7,837 nucleotides of DNA from Candidatus Colicola caccequi (GCA_018065205.1 JAGHTR010000154.1:1-7837); one strand, 5' to 3'; positions 1 to 6,150 are shown, numbered from the stretch's first letter. A program made the numbers and translations. The notes: generated from the sequence alone by a model not told the origin.

Positions 1-46
1 ATGATTCATAATCATGAGGTCCCCGGTTCAATCCCGGGCCCCGCTA
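1..46 (+). tRNA. tRNA with CAT anticodon (Met or Ile2), 3' part only
   Basis: This is the 3' part of a tRNA cut by the left window edge. The anticodon stem (ATGA visible at 1-4, pairing with TCAT at 12-15) encloses the loop TTCATAA, giving anticodon CAT at 7-9. A 5-base variable region (17-21) follows, then a T-arm with stem CCCGG/CCGGG around TTCAATC (22-38), then the 3' acceptor strand CCCCGCT (39-45) and discriminator A46. The next bases are CAA, so CCA is not encoded and must be added after transcription. The anticodon stem lacks the run of three G-C pairs typical of initiator tRNA, so an elongator tRNA-Met or a lysidine-modified tRNA-Ile2 is more likely. The missing 5' half prevents deciding between them. 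Confidence 0.85.
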
Positions 47-48
47 CA

Positions 49-90
49 AAGAAAGGAGTCGTATTCGCGACTCCTTTCTTATTTTTTATA
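49..90. terminator. Rho-independent terminator, probably bidirectional
   Basis: A perfect 13-bp stem (49-61 pairing with 68-80) closes a 6-base loop and is followed on the + strand by a T-rich run (TTATTTTTTAT). It ends the CAT-anticodon tRNA transcript. The hairpin lies 26 bases past the stop codon of the converging glgP gene. Read on the - strand the stem is followed by a shorter T-rich stretch (CTTTCTTTG), so it probably also terminates glgP. Confidence 0.85.
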
Positions 91-105
91 CGCACGTACG
101 CGCGA

Positions 106-2676
106 TTACAACCAACGTACGTAAGCAAAGTCCATGCGGTGAGGCAATAACTCACTATTGGGATACATACGTAATCCGAACTTCATACCACCGGCGTAAT
201 TGAGGCGGTACGTAGTCTCAAAGAATAAATGACTGCCTTCGGACTTAACCATCTTTAATGGAACAACTTCATACAGTTTATCGTTGTTATGGCTGGAAGT
301 GCGAATAACGACCATCTCAACACCTATACCCTTGTCATTCAGGTTATGCGTATCCAATTCAACATTGAGTTGGTAACTCTCACCTACGTTAGGAATAGTA
401 TCGATAGGTACATTAGGCATTTCGGCTTTGATTACCTCAATGTCATCCCAATTAGCCACGATATTCTCTTTCCATGCTGCAATCTGACGAGCCACCTCGT
501 AGTTGTTCTTGGTCAGTAAAGCATGACGTTTAGCCAATTTATTATAGAAGCGATCAAAGTAATCGTCCATCATACGCTTGGTGGTCACATTAGGCGTAAT
601 CTGAGTCATGGAGTTCTTAATTGCTTGAATCCATTCCGGAGAGTAACCCTTACTGTTCTTAGCGTAATAGAGAGGAATAATCTCGTTCTCTAACATTTGA
701 TAGATAGTAGCAGCATCTAATTGGTCTTGGTGCGCCTGGTTCTCATATGTGCGTTTGTCGGTCAGCGACCATCCGGCACCTTCCTTGGCAAACTCATACC
801 ACCAACCATCTTTTACGGAGAAGTTCAGTACACCGTTCATCTGAGCTTTTTCTCCGGATGTACCGGAAGCCTCCAATGGACGAGTAGGTGTATTTAACCA
901 AATATCTACACCGCTTACCAAACGTTTAGCCAAACGCATATCGTAGTTCTCCAAGAAGATAATCTTGCCTAAGAACTGAGGCATACGGCTAATCTCGATG
1001 ATGCGCTTAATCAGACCTTGTCCACCACCATCGGCAGGGTGGGCCTTACCGGTGAAGAGGAACTGAACAGGATAGGAAGGATTATTCACCAGTTTATCCA
1101 AACGTTCCAAGTCTGTGAAGAGCAAGTGAGCTCGTTTGTATGTAGCAAAACGACGACCGAAACCGATAATCAGGTTATTGGGGTTCATCTCATGCAATGC
1201 TTTTACGATACGAGCCGGATCACCTTGTGACTTCATCCAATCTTGTTGGAATTTCTCCTTGATGTAGTCAATCAGTTTGTTCTTCAGGTTCATACGTGTT
1301 TTCCAGATTAACTCATCAGGAAGTTCAGCGTATGGAGCCCACATTTTAGGATTGGATTGGTCATTAATCCACTCCTTAGGCAGGTATTTCTGATATACTT
1401 CTTTCCACTCCGTGGCAGCCCATGTAGGCATGTGTACACCGTTGGTTACATAACTTACATGCAACTCCTCGGGGAAGTACCCCGGCCATACGGGAGCGAA
1501 CATCTTCTTACTTACTTCGCCGTGCAGCCAACTCACACCATTAGCCTCTTGACAAGTGTTGAGGGCAAAGACAGACATCGAGAATTTCTCGCTGTCATCA
1601 GCAGGGTTTTGGCGTCCCATACCAATCAACTCTTTCCACTCAATGCCTAAGCGACCGGCGTAATTACTCATATACTTATAGAACAACCCTTCCTCAAAGT
1701 AGTCGTGTCCGGCAGGAACCGGCGTATGGCAGGTGTATAAACCGCTGGAACGAACAACCTCTAAGGCTTGTTGGAAGTTCAGGTGTTCCTCCTCAACCAA
1801 GTCCACCAAACGTTGCAGACCCATCAGCGCAGCATGACCCTCGTTACAATGGTAAACATCCTTTTTGATGCCTAATTTCTTTAGAGCCAACGTACCACCA
1901 ATACCTAACATAATCTCCTGCTTAATACGGTTTTCCCAATCGCCGCCATAAAGTTGGTGGGTGATTTGACGATCCCATTCGGAGTTCATCTCGTTATCCG
2001 TATCCAGCAGGTATAGGTTGATACGACCTACAGCCACTTTCCATAAGTAAGCATATACTTGGCGATCGGGGTAGGGTACCTCAATAATCATCTGTTGGCC
2101 ATTCTGGTCCTTAACTGGCGTGATAGGCAGCAATGAGAAGTTCTGAGCCTCGTAGTTGGCAATCTGTTGTCCTTCGGGAGACAGCGTTTGGGTAAAGTAT
2201 CCATAACGGTACAAGAAACCGATAGCTGTCATATCTACGTTGCAGTCAGAAGCCTCCTTAAGGTAGTCTCCTGCCAAAATACCCAAACCACCACTGTAAA
2301 TCTTCAGCACGTGTGACAAACCATATTCCATGGAGAAATAAGCGATGGAAGGTTTCTTCTTGTCCTTAGGAGCGTCCATGTACGCACGGAAATCGGCGTA
2401 TGTCTTATCCAATTGAGCCATAAACACTTTATCCTCGCTCAACTCTTTCATACGCTCGTAGGAAATGATATTCAGTAAGCGAACAGGATTGGATTCGGCA
2501 ACATGCCATAAGTCGTTATCTATATAACGGAAAATATTCTTTGCATCACTATTCCATACCCACCAGAGATTGTAAGCAATCTCTTGCAGTTTCTCAAGAT
2601 TCTTGGGCAAATTGGCTCTCACCGTAACCTCAAGCCAATTAGGCTGATTGACATGACTAACTTTAATTGTACTCAT
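106..2676 (-). CDS. glgP: Alpha-glucan (glycogen/maltodextrin) phosphorylase, GT35 family
   Basis: This 856-residue cytoplasmic enzyme should cleave terminal alpha-1,4-glucosyl units from glycogen or maltodextrins with phosphate, releasing glucose-1-phosphate. The N-terminus (about 10-110, with YNLWWVWNSDA at 35-45) resembles the DUF3417 domain of the Mycobacterium/Thermotoga-type phosphorylases. The catalytic core follows, with YFSMEYGL at 113-120, the glycine loop YSGGLGILAGD at 127-137, CHTPVPAGHD at 316-325 and GFGRRFATYKR at 505-515. The pyridoxal-phosphate motif EASGTSGEK (602-610) makes Lys610 the likely cofactor lysine. A beta-rich tail (about 745-856), ending in LPHRMDFAYVRWL, is usual for the Bacteroidetes versions. 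The length is normal for the subfamily and no motif looks damaged. The start lies about 36 bases downstream of the inferred transcription start and has an A/T-rich leader. No other glycogen gene lies beside it in this window. The family call is firm; the preferred glucan cannot be read from the sequence. Confidence 0.95.
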   Translation of the reverse strand: MSTIKVSHVNQPNWLEVTVRANLPKNLEKLQEIAYNLWWVWNSDAKNIFRYIDNDLWHVAESNPVRLLNIISYERMKELSEDKVFMAQLDKTYADFRAYMDAPKDKKKPSIAYFSMEYGLSHVLKIYSGGLGILAGDYLKEASDCNVDMTAIGFLYRYGYFTQTLSPEGQQIANYEAQNFSLLPITPVKDQNGQQMIIEVPYPDRQVYAYLWKVAVGRINLYLLDTDNEMNSEWDRQITHQLYGGDWENRIKQEIMLGIGGTLALKKLGIKKDVYHCNEGHAALMGLQRLVDLVEEEHLNFQQALEVVRSSGLYTCHTPVPAGHDYFEEGLFYKYMSNYAGRLGIEWKELIGMGRQNPADDSEKFSMSVFALNTCQEANGVSWLHGEVSKKMFAPVWPGYFPEELHVSYVTNGVHMPTWAATEWKEVYQKYLPKEWINDQSNPKMWAPYAELPDELIWKTRMNLKNKLIDYIKEKFQQDWMKSQGDPARIVKALHEMNPNNLIIGFGRRFATYKRAHLLFTDLERLDKLVNNPSYPVQFLFTGKAHPADGGGQGLIKRIIEISRMPQFLGKIIFLENYDMRLAKRLVSGVDIWLNTPTRPLEASGTSGEKAQMNGVLNFSVKDGWWYEFAKEGAGWSLTDKRTYENQAHQDQLDAATIYQMLENEIIPLYYAKNSKGYSPEWIQAIKNSMTQITPNVTTKRMMDDYFDRFYNKLAKRHALLTKNNYEVARQIAAWKENIVANWDDIEVIKAEMPNVPIDTIPNVGESYQLNVELDTHNLNDKGIGVEMVVIRTSSHNNDKLYEVVPLKMVKSEGSHLFFETTYRLNYAGGMKFGLRMYPNSELLPHRMDFAYVRWL

Positions 2677-2718
2677 CTTAGTAGATTAAATTAATGATTT
2701 ATTTCATAAAAAAGCGTG

Positions 2719-2750
2719 CAAAGGTACTGATTTTTTTTGATATATGCAAA
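2719..2750 (-). promoter_or_regulatory. Bacteroidetes-type promoter of glgP
   Basis: On the - strand, TTTG (complement of 2747-2750) is followed after 20 bases by TACCTTTG (complement of 2719-2726). This matches the Bacteroidetes primary sigma consensus TTTG / TAnnTTTG at normal spacing. The transcript should start near 2712, giving a leader of about 36 bases before the glgP ATG. Its -33 box lies between the -33 and -7 boxes of the opposing promoter. Confidence 0.8.
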
Positions 2751-2766
2751 TTTTTGTGTAACTTTG
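2736..2766 (+). promoter_or_regulatory. Bacteroidetes-type promoter of the RNase R-like operon
   Basis: TTTG at 2736-2739 and TAACTTTG at 2759-2766 are separated by 19 bases, matching the TTTG / TAnnTTTG consensus. Transcription should start near 2773, leaving a leader of only about 12 bases before the ATG at 2785. This placement decides the start codon of the downstream gene, because a TTG at 2737 in the same frame lies inside the promoter and cannot be on the message. Confidence 0.8.
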
Positions 2767-2784
2767 CGCAAATTTTTGACGAAA

Positions 2785-4119
2785 ATGATTACGGACTCCG
2801 AAATATTGCGTCGTCGTGATATGCGTGATGTGCTCACCTTCACCATTGATCCGGCGGATGCTAAGGACTTTGATGATGCCCTCAGTTTTGCCATTACGGA
2901 CACGGGCGATTATCAGGTGGGAGTCCATATTGCTGATGTGACGCATTTTGTGACGTTAGGCAGTAAGGAGAATAGTGAGGCATACGAACGGGGTACCAGT
3001 GTGTATTTGGTGGATCGTGTGCTACCGATGTTGCCCGAACGGCTGTGCAACGACTTGTGCTCGTTGCGCCCTAACGAAGATAAACTGTGTGTATCGGTTG
3101 TGTTCACGATGGCGCACGACGCGCGCGTGATTAAATCAAAGGTATGTCGCACCGTTGTTCGCAGTAATTACCGGCTGAATTATCAACAAGCGCAATCGAT
3201 TATTGATAATTGTCCGGACGAAGGGACTCAATACGAAGACCTGATACAGGCGGTTAAGACGCTGCATTTCTTAGCAACTATACTGCGGCGCAAACGCATG
3301 GATGCCGGTGCATTGGATATAGAGCAGGAGGAGATGCGGTTTAAGTTGGATAACAACGGACATCCGGTGGATATCTACTTTGAGACACCCATGGAGTCTA
3401 ATCACCTCATTGAGGAATTTATGCTGTTGGCTAATCGCACCATTGCCACGATGCTCAGTAAGACAGGGAAGGAGTCCATCTATCGTATTCATGATAAACC
3501 GGATGACGAAAAACTGACTGCCGTGCATAAGTTCGAACGCCGTATGGGGGACCGAGTGCCGCAGTCGGTGATTGAGATGCTCACTATCCGAGCAATGGCT
3601 AAGGCGGTGTATTCAACCGACAACATCGGTCACTATGGATTGGCCTTTGATTACTATACCCATTTCACCTCACCTATCCGCCGTTATCCGGATATGATTG
3701 TACATCGGTTGGTGGCTAAGTACTTGCTGGGTGAACGGGGAGTGCAATTAGATACGGATCTGCCGGAGGCTTGCGACCATCTTAGTCAAATGGAGCAGGA
3801 GGCAACTCAGGCTGAACGAGACTCCGAGAAAGACTTCCAAATCCTGTGGATTCAGGATCATATAGGGCAACAATTCAATGGTCAGATAGTTAGTGTGACG
3901 CCTTATGGGTTGTTTGTCAGATTAGACAACACTCATTGCGAAGGTCTGGTACCGATGCGCACGTTGAGCGAGGATGATTATATGGAGTTAGACGAGAAAA
4001 ACTTCTGTATTCGTGGTAAACATAGTAAGCAGCAATATATGTTAGGCGATCGACTTTGTGTACGGGTGGTACGGGCCGATTTGGATCTCAGACAAATAGA
4101 CTTTGAAATAATTAAATAG
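2785..4119 (+). CDS. Short RNase R/II-family 3'-5' exoribonuclease (RNB + S1 only)
   Basis: This 444-residue protein aligns with the catalytic half of RNase R, which degrades RNA processively from the 3' end. The RNB domain starts almost at residue 1. It carries IDPADAKDFDD at 21-31, whose aspartates 22, 28, 30 and 31 correspond to the metal-binding set. It also has SVYLVDRVLPMLPERL (72-87), YRIHDKP (233-239), IGHYGLAFDYYTHFTSPIRRYPD (281-303 region) and a C-terminal S1 domain (about 360-442). Full-length RNase R is over 700 residues; here the N-terminal helix-turn-helix and cold-shock domains are absent and there is no basic tail. About 20 residues are also missing between YRIHDKP and the AVYSTDN segment. 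The start at 2785 is chosen from the promoter; an in-frame stop at 2728-2730 rules out an upstream extension. It is first in a three-gene operon, one base before the next ORF. It may be an active paralogue or a specialised form; the family call is firm, activity is not. Confidence 0.9.
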   Translation: MITDSEILRRRDMRDVLTFTIDPADAKDFDDALSFAITDTGDYQVGVHIADVTHFVTLGSKENSEAYERGTSVYLVDRVLPMLPERLCNDLCSLRPNEDKLCVSVVFTMAHDARVIKSKVCRTVVRSNYRLNYQQAQSIIDNCPDEGTQYEDLIQAVKTLHFLATILRRKRMDAGALDIEQEEMRFKLDNNGHPVDIYFETPMESNHLIEEFMLLANRTIATMLSKTGKESIYRIHDKPDDEKLTAVHKFERRMGDRVPQSVIEMLTIRAMAKAVYSTDNIGHYGLAFDYYTHFTSPIRRYPDMIVHRLVAKYLLGERGVQLDTDLPEACDHLSQMEQEATQAERDSEKDFQILWIQDHIGQQFNGQIVSVTPYGLFVRLDNTHCEGLVPMRTLSEDDYMELDEKNFCIRGKHSKQQYMLGDRLCVRVVRADLDLRQIDFEIIK

Positions 4120-4120
4120 T

Positions 4121-4843
4121 ATGAAAAAACACTTTCTACTTTTATTCATAATGGGCTTAGCCGTTACGATGCAAGCCGAAACGGTTGTACTTAGTTCAGG
4201 CAAAACCATTACAGGTGAGATTCTATTGCAAAACGATGACGTGGTGCTGGTGCGTGATAGAGACGGTCGTCGCTACCAATTCATGCGTTCCGATGTGGCA
4301 GAAATCAAAGCCGAAGAAGTGGCGGTTGAACAGGTGGAGGAAGAGGTTACGCAATCCAATCATAAGATATCCTTGCGCTTGGACCTATCCGGTGGTGCAG
4401 CATTCATTCCTTCTATCCATAATGGCGGGGCCTTTGGAGTAGATATACAGATTGGTTCGCGCCAGATAAAAGGCAAGAATATCTTCTTGGGCGGTAGCAT
4501 AGGATACACCGGTGTATCGGCCGGCAGTTGGTACAATATGATTCCTATCATGGCGGTGGTATCTATTCCATTGATGGAAGGTAAACATGCGCCGGAAATA
4601 GGTGTAGGATTAGGATATGGCGCAGCGGTCAAAAAACCGGTACTGGGAGGTATATGCAGTCGCATCGACCTGAGTTGGCGTTATCAGTTCTCTGATAAAC
4701 ATGCCCTGCTATTAGGTGTACGTGCTAATTTCCAACAGGCTAAAGTGGAGGAAACCGAACTGATGCCAGACGGTCAGTCCTATATAAAGAAGAATACTCA
4801 TAATATTGTTACCGTTGGTGTACGTATGGCCATTGCTTTCTGA
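4121..4843 (+). CDS. Exported protein with predicted outer-membrane beta-barrel
   Basis: I do not recognise a named family for this 240-residue protein. Residues 1-19 are a clear signal peptide (MKK, a hydrophobic stretch, then VTMQA before Glu20). Residues 20-62 form a small beta-rich segment (SSGKTITGEI, then VVLVRDRDGRRYQF) of the type seen in short SH3-like N-terminal modules of Bacteroidetes envelope proteins. An acidic linker rich in Glu and Val follows (about 63-76). From about 82 to the end, alternating hydrophobic strands with glycine- and aromatic-rich turns, and a C-terminal Phe, suggest a small outer-membrane barrel of perhaps eight strands. It starts one base after the RNase R-like stop codon (TAGTATG), without a visible ribosome site, so translational coupling is likely. 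Its function is unknown. Export is well supported; the barrel is inferred from composition and the C-terminus. Confidence 0.8.
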   Translation: MKKHFLLLFIMGLAVTMQAETVVLSSGKTITGEILLQNDDVVLVRDRDGRRYQFMRSDVAEIKAEEVAVEQVEEEVTQSNHKISLRLDLSGGAAFIPSIHNGGAFGVDIQIGSRQIKGKNIFLGGSIGYTGVSAGSWYNMIPIMAVVSIPLMEGKHAPEIGVGLGYGAAVKKPVLGGICSRIDLSWRYQFSDKHALLLGVRANFQQAKVEETELMPDGQSYIKKNTHNIVTVGVRMAIAF

Positions 4844-4845
4844 TT

Positions 4846-5022
4846 ATGCGCAAAGCCCCACGAAATAATAAAGTCACTATCATGCTTAATGATGCCGAGG
4901 TGAGAGCATTAGATAGATACTGCGAACAGTTTCATGTTACCAATCGCAGTAAATTGATTCGTGAGGCGGTCATTCGGACTATTTTAAAAAAGATGGACGA
5001 GAATAGTCCGACACTTTTTTAA
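4846..5022 (+). CDS. Small ribbon-helix-helix (CopG/Arc-like) DNA-binding protein
   Basis: This 58-residue ORF reads MRKAPRNNKVTIMLNDAEV at its start and ends in DENSPTLF. It has the classic ribbon-helix-helix layout: a basic N-terminus, a beta strand KVTIML (9-14) with alternating exposed residues, helix A (about 16-29), a short turn at HVTNRS, and helix B (about 35-50, SKLIREAVIRTILKK). Such proteins dimerise through the strand, which inserts into the DNA major groove. It starts 2 bases after the barrel-protein stop and is the last gene of the operon, followed at once by a terminator. No toxin-like partner follows, so a stand-alone regulator is more likely than an antitoxin. Its target is unknown; the operon's own promoter is one possibility. 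The fold call is good from the pattern; the function is inferred. Confidence 0.85.
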   Translation: MRKAPRNNKVTIMLNDAEVRALDRYCEQFHVTNRSKLIREAVIRTILKKMDENSPTLF

Positions 5023-5038
5023 GAAAATCCATAACTAA

Positions 5039-5073
5039 ATGTGCTTTTTTTCATAAAAAGTGCATTTTTTTTT
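5039..5073 (+). terminator. Rho-independent terminator of the RNase R-like operon
   Basis: ATGTGCTTTTT (5039-5049) pairs with AAAAAGTGCAT (5055-5065) in an 11-bp stem with two G-T wobbles and a 5-base loop, followed by a run of T to 5073. It begins 17 bases after the stop codon of the ribbon-helix-helix gene. Its T-run continues directly into the -33 box of the next promoter. Confidence 0.8.
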
Positions 5074-5102
5074 GGTTCTTTCAAAAAAAAGCAGTATCTT
5101 TG
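5071..5102 (+). promoter_or_regulatory. Bacteroidetes-type promoter of the AraC-family gene
   Basis: TTTG at 5071-5074 and TATCTTTG at 5095-5102, 20 bases apart, match the TTTG / TAnnTTTG consensus. The expected start of transcription is near 5109, about 17 bases before the ATG at 5126. The spacer contains an 8-base A run (5083-5090). Confidence 0.85.
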
Positions 5103-5125
5103 CACTCGCTTTTGAATAAGAGCCT

Positions 5126-5968
5126 ATGGAAGACAAGAAGATACCCCTTCTCGATTGCCCGGTAGATTACTTAATTGGGGATGCCAGTGGCAAGATAATG
5201 AATGAGTACGGACGCTTTCCGTGTAAGATTAAATGCGGCGTGTATGCCTTTATGGTGCGTGGTCATGCTAAGGCTACCATTAACATCACGCAGTATGAGT
5301 TTCACGAGAATGATGTGCTTCTATTGGAACCCGGCAGTTTTCTGCTCATTCACGAGTTCTCCGACGATGCATTGGTCTATTACATCCTCTTCTCTTCTTC
5401 GTTCCTTGATAGAAACACGTTCTCCAGTCGTATGTCTCTGGATGCACTGCAATTAAAGAATCCTATCATTCACTTGGAGCAAGACCAAGCCGAAGTGATT
5501 ACGGATATGACTAAGACATTGTTCAAGGCCTCTAATTGTCAGCCTACTATGCTTAATTCGGATAAGATGGTGTATATCTTCAATCTGTTGCAAACATCCT
5601 ATTCGCATTATGCTCGCAAACAGGAAGATTACTTAGTTAAGCCGCAGGATCGTAAAACAGAGATTTACCAGGAATACACCAAGAAAGTACTGGAGCATTA
5701 TACGGAATGGCATCATGTATCTCAATATGCCGATGCGATGCGCATTACTCTTCCTCACTTATGCAGCACGATTAAGCAGGTGAGTGATAAGACGGCGGGA
5801 GATATCATTAACGAGGCTATCCTGACGGATGCTAAAGCACAACTGAAAATATCAGGTCTTCAGGTAAAGGAGATTGCATTAAGTTTGGGTTTTGATAACG
5901 TAGCGTTCTTTAACCGCTTCTTCAAGGCTCACACCGGCATCACCCCTAAGGCCTATCGAAATAACTAA
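5126..5968 (+). CDS. AraC-family transcriptional regulator
   Basis: This 280-residue cytoplasmic DNA-binding protein has an N-terminal cupin-like sensing region (about 10-115; GHAKATINITQYEFHENDVLLLEPG at 46-70 is the typical beta-barrel with a central ENDV/LEPG turn). A helical linker follows (about 120-190), then two helix-turn-helix units. The first covers about 196-222 (HVSQYADAMRITLPHLCSTIKQ). The second covers about 245-278 (VKEIALSLGFDNVAFFNRFFKAHTGITPKAYR), which closely fits the AraC signature. The length is standard. The ATG lies about 17 bases after the inferred transcription start, with a weak purine stretch (AATAAGAG) upstream. It probably senses a small molecule, but the ligand and targets cannot be read from the sequence. 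The nearest candidate target is the TonB-dependent receptor gene downstream. No terminator separates it from the tRNA-Pro gene, so its transcript may run into that tRNA. Confidence 0.93.
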   Translation: MEDKKIPLLDCPVDYLIGDASGKIMNEYGRFPCKIKCGVYAFMVRGHAKATINITQYEFHENDVLLLEPGSFLLIHEFSDDALVYYILFSSSFLDRNTFSSRMSLDALQLKNPIIHLEQDQAEVITDMTKTLFKASNCQPTMLNSDKMVYIFNLLQTSYSHYARKQEDYLVKPQDRKTEIYQEYTKKVLEHYTEWHHVSQYADAMRITLPHLCSTIKQVSDKTAGDIINEAILTDAKAQLKISGLQVKEIALSLGFDNVAFFNRFFKAHTGITPKAYRNN

Positions 5969-5971
5969 ACA

Positions 5972-6022
5972 AGTCGCTGACGCGACCGAGCACGCGTAAG
6001 CGATCGAAGCGAACGCAGTGAG
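5972..6022. repeat. GC-rich quasi-repetitive stretch with recurring GCGA/GAGCG units
   Basis: Between the AraC stop codon and tRNA-Pro lies about 50 bases far richer in G and C than the other intergenic regions here. They are built from recurring GCGA, GAGCG and ACGC units. They include a short hairpin GTCGC/GCGAC (5973-5977 with 5982-5986) and the palindromes ACGCGT (5992-5997) and CGATCG (6001-6006). The stretch abuts the tRNA 5' end, so it would form the 5' leader of the tRNA precursor. I see no open reading frame in it. Its role is unknown. Confidence 0.5.
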
Positions 6023-6095
6023 CGAGAAGTAGCGCAGTTGGTAGCGCACCACGTTCGGGACGTGGGGGTCGGGCGTTCGAGTCGCCTCTTCTCGA
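6023..6095 (+). tRNA. tRNA-Pro (anticodon CGG)
   Basis: A complete 73-base cloverleaf can be drawn. The acceptor stem is CGAGAAG/CTTCTCG (6023-6029 with 6088-6094), the D-arm GCGC/GCGC around AGTTGGTA (6032-6047), and the anticodon stem CCACG/CGTGG around TTCGGGA (6049-6065). A 5-base variable region follows, then the T-arm GGGCG/CGCCT around TTCGAGT with one G-T pair, and discriminator A6095. The anticodon CGG at 6056-6058 reads CCG, and G37 is as expected for a proline tRNA. CCA is not encoded (CAA follows). No consensus promoter is visible directly upstream. Confidence 0.95.
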
Positions 6096-6138
6096 CAAAA
6101 AAGAATATTAGTTACAAGTATGAAACAGATTCTAATAA

Positions 6139-6150
6139 GATTGTACAATC
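6139..6150. promoter_or_regulatory. 12-bp perfect palindrome, possible operator
   Basis: GATTGTACAATC is a perfect inverted repeat in the leader between tRNA-Pro and the TonB-dependent receptor gene, 104 bases before the receptor start codon. Its size and symmetry suit a dimeric repressor site. No second copy was noticed elsewhere in the window. A 12-base palindrome can arise by chance, so this is only a candidate. Confidence 0.3.

Noticed and set aside
1357..1650. 97-codon open frame on the + strand inside glgP
   Set aside because: It is opposite a conserved catalytic region of glgP and shows no domain or ribosome site; treated as a shadow frame.
2699..2707. Start-Lys-stop mini frame (ATGAAATAA) in the glgP leader
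   Set aside because: Too short to judge; expected by chance in an A/T-rich leader.
2737..2784. Upstream in-frame extension of the RNase R-like gene from a TTG codon (16 extra residues)
   Set aside because: The extension lies inside the promoter, before the predicted transcription start near 2773, and its residues do not resemble RNase R.
4360..4665. 101-codon open frame on the - strand inside the barrel-protein gene
   Set aside because: Proline-rich translation typical of an antisense frame, with no supporting signals.
4846..5022. Antitoxin of a toxin-antitoxin pair
   Set aside because: No toxin-like gene follows; a terminator comes directly after, and the upstream gene is an exported protein.
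5880..5887. TAAGTTTG, matching the -7 consensus, inside the end of the AraC gene as a promoter for tRNA-Pro
   Set aside because: There is no TTTG at the required -33 distance, and these bases encode the conserved LSLG residues of the helix-turn-helix, so the match is likely by chance.
5879..6148. 89-codon open frame on the - strand crossing the tRNA-Pro gene
   Set aside because: It runs through a complete tRNA and the end of the AraC gene, so it cannot be a credible protein-coding gene. The part antisense to the tRNA gives peptide text of the kind often misannotated at tRNA loci.
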